Assembly: GCA_902785325.1 (NCBI GenBank)
Contig: CACZXZ010000003.1
Coordinates: 1-64,000, forward strand
Length of the DNA stretch: 64,000 nt
Reading direction: 5' to 3'
Source of the DNA: an uncultured Succinivibrio sp.
Lineage (GTDB): Bacteria; Pseudomonadota; Gammaproteobacteria; Enterobacterales; Succinivibrionaceae
A model generated the notes under the pieces. That model made no database searches, was not told the origin of the DNA, and saw only the letters and a program-made list of their open reading frames with translations. The translations under genes and the position numbers were made by a program. How positions within the stretch are numbered: the first letter of the stretch is position 1; each line of letters opens with the position of its first letter. Positions 57,542 through 64,000 of the stretch are shown piece after piece.

Positions 57542-57572
57542 GCCTTCTGTAGTAATACAGAAGGCTTTTTTT
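57542..57572 (+). terminator. Terminator of gltBD
   Basis: Stem GCCTTCTGTA, loop GTAA, stem TACAGAAGGC and six or more T. Confidence 0.93.
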
Positions 57573-57830
57573 ACCCTGATCACTTTATTTTGCTTAAATT
57601 ATCTTTAGTACACTGAATTATTTTAGTGCAATTAACATTTTTTTTAAGTTTGTAAAAATAATCACCTCAAATGTTAACTTTTTGATTTTAAAAAACTTAA
57701 TTTTCTTAAAGCAGTTTAACTAGCACTAATAAAGAGCAGAATTTGAAGCGTTTTTTATAAAAATTTACACATTTTATCTTATTGTTTTATCGAATATTTT
57801 TTCATTAGAGAGAAGTTTTAAAAATTACTT

Positions 57831-57859
57831 TGCACCATAATTTAGCTTTTTATGCACCA
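57831..57859 (+). repeat. Tandem TGCACCA heptamers before gdhA
   Basis: Two direct copies (57831-57837 and 57853-57859) are spaced 22 bases start to start, two helical turns. The same core, CGCACCA, occurs twice before glnA. The heptamer equals half of the NtrC recognition pattern. A true NtrC site needs a mirrored half, which is missing here. Confidence 0.35.
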
Positions 57860-57958
57860 TTTAGGAGCTATTTTAAAGATCTATTGCATGGCATTTTTAA
57901 GCAAGGTAAATTGTCACAAATTCAAAATAATTTTATCAACAGGTAAAGGAGACATTAA

Positions 57959-59311
<1,353 letters not shown>

Positions 59312-59337
59312 TAAATTAGCTCCTAATTAAATTTTTG

Positions 59338-59372
59338 AAAAGCCTTAGACTATAATTAGTTTAAGGCTTTTT
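59338..59372 (+). terminator. Terminator of gdhA
   Basis: Stem AAAAGCCTTAGACT paired with AGTTTAAGGCTTTT (a G-U pair), ATAATT loop, then T. It lies only 17 bases before the next start codon. Confidence 0.8.
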
Positions 59373-59388
59373 GTTTTAGAGGTGCTCT

Positions 59389-59700
59389 ATGAAAAAGTGT
59401 TTAGTAGCTTGTTTAATGGCTTTAAGTTTTAGTGCTCTAGCAGGGACTGGTAATGTTGATAACTGTACTTTTAATGGCATTAAGCTTTATGGCAAAGTAC
59501 AAATAGTAAATTCCTTTCCAGATATTAAAGTAAAGGTAGTAAACTCATTTCCCGATCTAAAGGTTCAAAAAGTAAATTCCTTTGCAGACAGCTGTGGCAA
59601 ATGGCAAATTGTTGATTCCTTCCCTGACTTTAAAGTTAAGTTTGTAGAATCCTTTCCTGATATTGAAATTAAGTATGTTAATTCTTTTCCTGGTCAGTAG
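59389..59700 (+). CDS. Small secreted protein of SFPD repeats (resembles septoil-knot/DUF6150 type)
   Basis: The 103 residues start with a signal peptide (MKKCLVACLMALSFSALA, cut after residue 18). The mature part is six repeats of about 10-13 residues with the core V(N/D)SFPDxKVK, at residues 39-103. Only two later Cys remain (in DNCTF and DSCGK), which could form a disulphide. Similar short, VDSFPD-repeat proteins are described as a '7(1) septoil knot' family, a small knotted beta structure; I recall this resemblance and could not check it. Function is unknown. It has its own ribosome site (AGAGGTG) right after the gdhA terminator. Confidence 0.8.
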   Translation: MKKCLVACLMALSFSALAGTGNVDNCTFNGIKLYGKVQIVNSFPDIKVKVVNSFPDLKVQKVNSFADSCGKWQIVDSFPDFKVKFVESFPDIEIKYVNSFPGQ

Positions 59701-59723
59701 CTATTTAGCCAAGGTTTAAAGTC

Positions 59724-60998
59724 ATGCTAACTTTTAATAGAGCTTTATTTAACACTCTTGTACAAGCAAAGAATTTATTTAAAGTTGTCCTTGTGACTGG
59801 TCCTAGAAACTCTGGAAAAAAGAGCTTACTTAAAGCTATTTTTCAAGATGTAAAAGGCTCTACTTTAAACTATGTTTCACTAGAAGATCCAGAGGAGCGT
59901 TACTTTGCAATCCATGATCCAAGCGGTTTTATAAAAGAGCACAAACCTCCACTTTTAATTGCAGAAATTGAGTATGCTCCTGTACTGTGATCCTGTATAA
60001 AAAAGGCTATTGCTAACAGTGATAAGATGGGACAATTTTTCCTTACAAGCACAATTGATTGTAAACACCTCTCAAGTCAAATTGAGCTAAGTTTTAATGG
60101 AAGCTTAGGCGTTTTTACCTTATTAAGTCTTAGTAATAGCGAAATTTATGGCACCAAAGCTCAAAGCTTTAATACCGATACCAATTCTTTAATTAAAAGA
60201 CTTAAAGATTGTAAAAAACAAACTGTAATAGATATCTTTGAGAGGATTGTTAAAGGATCTTGTCCTAAAATTTTTAATCAAACTAAAGATTTTGACAACA
60301 CTTGCTATTACCAAGCATACGTTAATGCGTATCTTCAAAGAGAGATTAGATTTTTTCTAAAAGTAAAAGATGAGCTTTAATTTTATCGTTTTCTAAAGCT
60401 TGTAGCCACATACAGCGCAAAACCAGTTATCATAGATGAGCTAGCTATTAAAGCAGAGATATCAACTGCTACAGCTAAAAGATGGCTTAACTATTTAGTT
60501 GCAACTCACCTTATTGCTCTAGTACCTTCTTTTAATACACAAAAGTTAAAAGGTAAAAATAAAGCCTCTTATCTTTACTTTTTAGATACCGCTCTTTTGT
60601 GTTTCTTACTAAAACTACAAGATCCAATCTCTCTTCTTGATGGTCCAATGGCTAATGCTGTGTTTGAAACCTATGTATTCTCTGAAATTTATAAAAGCTG
60701 TATAAATCAAGGAAAAGAGCCTATATTCTCTTATTTCAAAACTAAAAGACAAAGTAGTGCAACCTTACTTATTTATCAAGAAGATTGTATCCATCCAATA
60801 CAAATAAAGCTTACAGCAAGTCCATTCAGAGAATACAAAGACAAGTCAAATTTCTTAGTTTCTATAGAAGAACTTAAACAACTGAGTGAGCATTCAAATT
60901 TAGAAATAAATATCGCTCAAGGAGCCGTAATCTGCATGTGTGAAGATGTGCTTCCTATAGATCACAAAAACAACTTTGTGCCTGTATGGCTTATTTAA
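59724..60998 (+). pseudogene. Decayed DUF4143-type ATPase gene
   Basis: Three fragments in one reading frame add up to a 424-codon gene. They are an N-terminal P-loop part, a middle part and a DUF4143-like C-terminal part (ATAKRWLNYLVATHLIALVPSF; LYFLDTALLCFLLKLQD; IYQEDCIHPIQIKLTASPF). Two in-frame stops break it: TGA at 59988-59990 and TAA at 60378-60380. The functional motifs are also spoiled: Walker A is GPRNSGKK where a Ser or Thr should follow Lys, and Walker B-like IAEIE replaces the usual DEI. This pattern fits a recently inactivated gene, because the frame itself has no shift. Intact relatives are stand-alone AAA-like ATPases often linked to mobile or toxin-antitoxin-like gain and loss. 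Confidence 0.9.
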
Positions 60999-61245
60999 AA
61001 TAAGCTATTCCTCAATCAGCTATCCTCTATTTTTATGGCAAAAGCTTTTGCCATAAATTGTCCAAGATATACCTTTCTCTTTTGTTATCAACAAGCTATT
61101 TGTAATTCAGTTTTTGCATATTGTGAGTTTTCTTACAAATTGTATATTTTATTTGAAAGTTAACGCATTTTTGCACATTAGTTTTTTTACAAATACCGAT
61201 TAACACCTAATATTCATAATAGGTTCAATGAAATAAGGAGCATAT

Positions 61246-62577
61246 ATGCTAATTCCTGAGTTTATATTCCTTTTAGTCATGCTGTATATAGGCAGTAGAT
61301 ATGGTGGTATCGGATTAGGTGTTATTTCTGGTATCGGTCTTTTAATTGAAGTATTCATTTTAAGAATGCCTCCAGCATCCCCTCCTGTACAGGTAATGCT
61401 AATCATCATAGCAGTAGTATGCTGTGCTGCTATCTTAGAAGCTGCAGGTGGACTTAAATATATGCTCCAAATTGCAGAGAGATTTTTGCGCAAAAATCCT
61501 AAGCGTATTACTTTCTTTGGACCTATGGTCACCTGGCTTTTAAGTATCATGCTAGGTACAGGCCATGCAGTTTATTCAATCATGCCTATTATTGGCGATA
61601 TTGCTATTAAAAACCAAATTCGCCCTGAAAGACCAATGGCAGCAGCATCCGTCTCCTCACAATTAGCTTTAACAGGCTCCCCAATCAGTGCTGTGGTAGC
61701 TTGCTACTTAGGTAAGGATGTGTTGTCCCTACCAGGTCTTGAGAATTTAAATCTTTTAGATATTCTTTTAGTTACAACTCCTGCTACTTTTTTAGGTGTA
61801 ATAGCTTTATGTATCTTCTCAAACTTTAGAGGTAAAGAGCTTAAGGACGATGTAGAGTATCAAAAGAAACTTCAAGATCCAGCCTTTAGAGCTGAAATTG
61901 AAAGCTCCTCAAAAACTACCTTAAACGAGGTTTTACCATTTAGCGCAAAACTTTCTGTATACCTCTTCTTATTAGCATTGGTAACTATCGTTGCTATTGC
62001 TATCTTCCCTGAGGTTAGAACCATTGGCGCTGGTAAACCTATCAGCATGGGTGTGATCATTCAGATGATGATGTTAGGCTTTGGTGGCGTAATTCTCATT
62101 GTATGTAAGACACCTGTAAAACTAGTACCAAACGGAGTGGTATTTAAATCAGGTATGACAGCTTGTATTGCTATCTTTGGTATTGCTTGGATGTCTGATA
62201 CCTACTTTAGCTATGCTATGCCTGAATTTAAGGCTGCCATTACTGGTATGGTAAATGAGTATCCATGGACCTTTGCATTTGCGCTCTTTGCTGTATCTGT
62301 TGTTGTAAATTCACAGGCAGCTACTGCAAAAATCTTACTACCAGTTGCTGTAGCTATCGGTCTTCCAGGACCAGTATTGATAGGTTTAATGCCAGCAACC
62401 TATGCTTACTTCTTTATTCCAAATTATCCATCTGATATTGCAACCGTAAACTTCGATATCTCTGGTACCACAAAGATTGGTAAGTACTACTTCAACCACT
62501 CCTTTATGGCACCTGGTTTAATTGGTGTGGTAGTAGCCTGCTGTATAGGTTTACTACTTGCTCAATTAACTATTTAA
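61246..62577 (+). CDS. Anaerobic C4-dicarboxylate carrier, DcuA/DcuB family
   Basis: The family exchanges fumarate, malate or aspartate for succinate across the inner membrane during anaerobic growth. The 443 residues match E. coli DcuB over most of their length: PPVQVMLIIIAVVCCAAILEA, MLGTGHAVYSIMPIIGDIAIKN then QIRPERPMAAASVSSQL, VNSQAATAKILLPVA, YFFIPNYPSDIATVNFD and a C-terminal pair of helices. About ten to twelve hydrophobic segments are present. DcuA and DcuB cannot be told apart here. Ribosome site AAGGAGC is good. It is a single gene with a terminator. It suggests a fumarate-respiring or succinate-forming lifestyle. Confidence 0.93.
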   Translation: MLIPEFIFLLVMLYIGSRYGGIGLGVISGIGLLIEVFILRMPPASPPVQVMLIIIAVVCCAAILEAAGGLKYMLQIAERFLRKNPKRITFFGPMVTWLLSIMLGTGHAVYSIMPIIGDIAIKNQIRPERPMAAASVSSQLALTGSPISAVVACYLGKDVLSLPGLENLNLLDILLVTTPATFLGVIALCIFSNFRGKELKDDVEYQKKLQDPAFRAEIESSSKTTLNEVLPFSAKLSVYLFLLALVTIVAIAIFPEVRTIGAGKPISMGVIIQMMMLGFGGVILIVCKTPVKLVPNGVVFKSGMTACIAIFGIAWMSDTYFSYAMPEFKAAITGMVNEYPWTFAFALFAVSVVVNSQAATAKILLPVAVAIGLPGPVLIGLMPATYAYFFIPNYPSDIATVNFDISGTTKIGKYYFNHSFMAPGLIGVVVACCIGLLLAQLTI

Positions 62578-62590
62578 TTTTCCGTTTTGC

Positions 62591-62618
62591 AAAACAGCAC
62601 CTTTAAGGTGCTGTTTTT
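62591..62618 (+). terminator. Terminator of the dicarboxylate carrier gene
   Basis: Stem AAAACAGCACC, loop TTTA, stem AGGTGCTGTTTT with a following T. Confidence 0.88.
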
Positions 62619-62744
62619 CTATAATCGTTATCCATCAACGCTTTTTAGCAAATTCTTTATTAGATCCTCTCCACAAAATTATCAACTTTTCCTACAAAAA
62701 CAAATATTTGACCTACAATGAAAGTATAGAACTAAGGAGTTGTT

Positions 62745-63500
62745 ATGGAGTTTTCATCAAAATTTGCTTTAGTCACTGGTGCTAGTCGTGGAATTGGCAA
62801 AGCTATTGCAAAAGCTTTGTGTGATAATGGCGCCTTTGTTTACCTAGTCTCAAGAGATGCAAAAACTTTATCTCAATCTGCAATGGATATTGATCCTACT
62901 GGTAAACGCGTAAAGGCTATTCCTTGTGATATAACTTCTAATACCAATATAAAAGAGTTATTCAAGCGTATTGAAGCTGATGAGGTGTACTTAGATATCT
63001 TAGTAAATGCAGCTGGCATTGCTCCAGCAAGTTGCGCTGAAGATACTCCTTATGACGAGTGGAAAGATACTCTAAACACTAATCTTGGGGCGGTATTTAG
63101 CTTGTGCCAAAACGCCTTTTTATCTATGAAACACAATTGTGGTGGCAAAATCATCAACATAGCTTCTATCTTAGGTAATTACGGAGCCTCAGGACTTAGT
63201 GCTTATTGTGCTTCAAAAGGTGGCGTTATTGCTTTAACTAAGCAATTAGCAACCGAGTGGGCTCGCTATAACATCAATGTAAATGCTATCGCTCCAGGTT
63301 ACATCCTAACGGATATGACTAAAGGACTGCAAAACGATCCAATCTTAAATCAGAAAGTAATTAACAGAACACCACTTGGACGTTTTGGAAAAGTTGAGGA
63401 TGTAGCAAACACAGCTTTATTCTTAGCTTGCAACAGTTCAGATTTTATTACAGGTGCAGTTATTCCTGTAGATGGAGGTATGAGCGCAACTTTAGTTTAA
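62745..63500 (+). CDS. Short-chain dehydrogenase/reductase (gluconate 5-dehydrogenase or FabG-like)
   Basis: A classical SDR of 251 residues: cofactor loop TGASRGIGKAI near residue 12, NAAG near 90, catalytic Ser in IASILG near 143, YCASK with the catalytic Tyr and Lys near 156-160, then VNAIAPGYILTDMT and the closing VDGG. Segments LATEWARYNINVNAIAPGY and TPLGRFGKVEDVANTALFL are more like gluconate 5-dehydrogenases (IdnO, KduD type) than housekeeping FabG, but the substrate is not determinable. No sugar-acid pathway genes flank it. Ribosome site AAGGAG is good. Confidence 0.86.
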   Translation: MEFSSKFALVTGASRGIGKAIAKALCDNGAFVYLVSRDAKTLSQSAMDIDPTGKRVKAIPCDITSNTNIKELFKRIEADEVYLDILVNAAGIAPASCAEDTPYDEWKDTLNTNLGAVFSLCQNAFLSMKHNCGGKIINIASILGNYGASGLSAYCASKGGVIALTKQLATEWARYNINVNAIAPGYILTDMTKGLQNDPILNQKVINRTPLGRFGKVEDVANTALFLACNSSDFITGAVIPVDGGMSATLV

Positions 63501-63521
63501 AAGTTTAAAATCGTAATTTAC

Positions 63522-63555
63522 AGATCACACCGTTTATCGATGTGATCTTTTTTTT
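63522..63555 (+). terminator. Terminator after the SDR gene
   Basis: Stem AGATCACA, 11-base loop, stem TGTGATCT and a run of seven T, between converging SDR and dapB genes. Confidence 0.85.
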
Positions 63556-63559
63556 AATT

Positions 63560-64000
<441 letters not shown>

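Larger units (their letters stand above)
57512..57958. promoter_or_regulatory. Upstream region of gdhA
   Basis: A 447-base gene-free stretch holding the gltD terminator at its start, then about 380 bases of highly AT-rich DNA with runs of A and T but no coding frame. Two TGCACCA heptamers lie 22 bases apart, at 57831-57837 and 57853-57859. The ribosome site AAAGGAGA is excellent. No hairpin or sigma-70 pair stands out. An unannotated small RNA cannot be excluded. Confidence 0.4.

Noticed and set aside
59988..59990. In-frame TGA read as selenocysteine
   Set aside because: It lies in a degenerate P-loop ATPase at a non-catalytic position, no SECIS-like stem was seen after it, and a second in-frame stop TAA follows; decay is the simpler reading.

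Overview
The window is about 35-36 percent GC by eye and carries gene orders and protein families typical of Gammaproteobacteria: dksA-gluQ-pcnB-folK, frsA next to proBA, tamA-tamB, mrcB, modF, lonH and the fused chorismate mutase/prephenate dehydrogenase TyrA. A DcuA/DcuB-type anaerobic C4-dicarboxylate carrier, the low GC and a fermenter-like gene set suggest an anaerobic, host-associated lineage such as Succinivibrionaceae. That placement is inference; no rRNA, tRNA or ribosomal protein gene is present to test it. No CRISPR array, insertion sequence, integrase or prophage was seen.

Layout. 0.1-4.3 kb: a four-gene minus-strand operon mlaA-tyrA-ydgA-htpX (outer-membrane lipid homeostasis, Tyr synthesis, a DUF945 protein, membrane quality control). 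4.5-9.1 kb: an isolated plus-strand pair encoding a very long FliK-like protein and a stand-alone FlhB C-terminal-domain protein. 9.1-11.8 kb: mrcB. 12.1-17.2 kb: dksA, gluQ, pcnB, folK, pth and ychF. 17.3-23.5 kb: a tandem Usp protein, modF and the operon frsA-proB-proA. 23.5-24.8 kb: about 1.2 kb of gene-free, extremely AT-rich DNA with twelve exact DnaA-box matches, a candidate replication origin or DnaA-titration locus. 24.8-31 kb: murJ, a UspE-like gene, an AEC permease and the biotin operon bioF-bioG-bioC. 31.3-36.4 kb: pepD, a MalZ-like GH13 protein that has lost most of its catalytic residues, and a polyprenyl-phosphate sugar transferase. 36.5-44.2 kb: lonH with a small secreted His/Pro-rich protein, then tamA-tamB. 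44.5-59.3 kb: a nitrogen and amino-group block, carA-carB, a GNAT gene, glnA, gltB-gltD and gdhA, all on the plus strand. 59.4-64 kb: a secreted protein of SFPD repeats, a decayed DUF4143 ATPase gene, a dicarboxylate carrier, an SDR dehydrogenase and the 3' part of dapB.

How the genes fit together. The nitrogen block holds both routes of ammonium assimilation (glutamine synthetase with glutamate synthase, and NADP-type glutamate dehydrogenase) beside the enzyme that spends glutamine on carbamoyl phosphate. Envelope biogenesis is the other theme: MlaA, PBP1b, MurJ, TamAB, HtpX and a sugar-phosphate transferase.

Most of the window is ordinary core genome. The points that deserve a second look are the DnaA-box cluster, the GH13 pseudoenzyme, the orphan FliK/FlhB-like pair, a pcnB gene that appears to start at ATT, and two small secreted repeat or low-complexity proteins. 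No multi-gene defence or novel enzymatic system was recognised.
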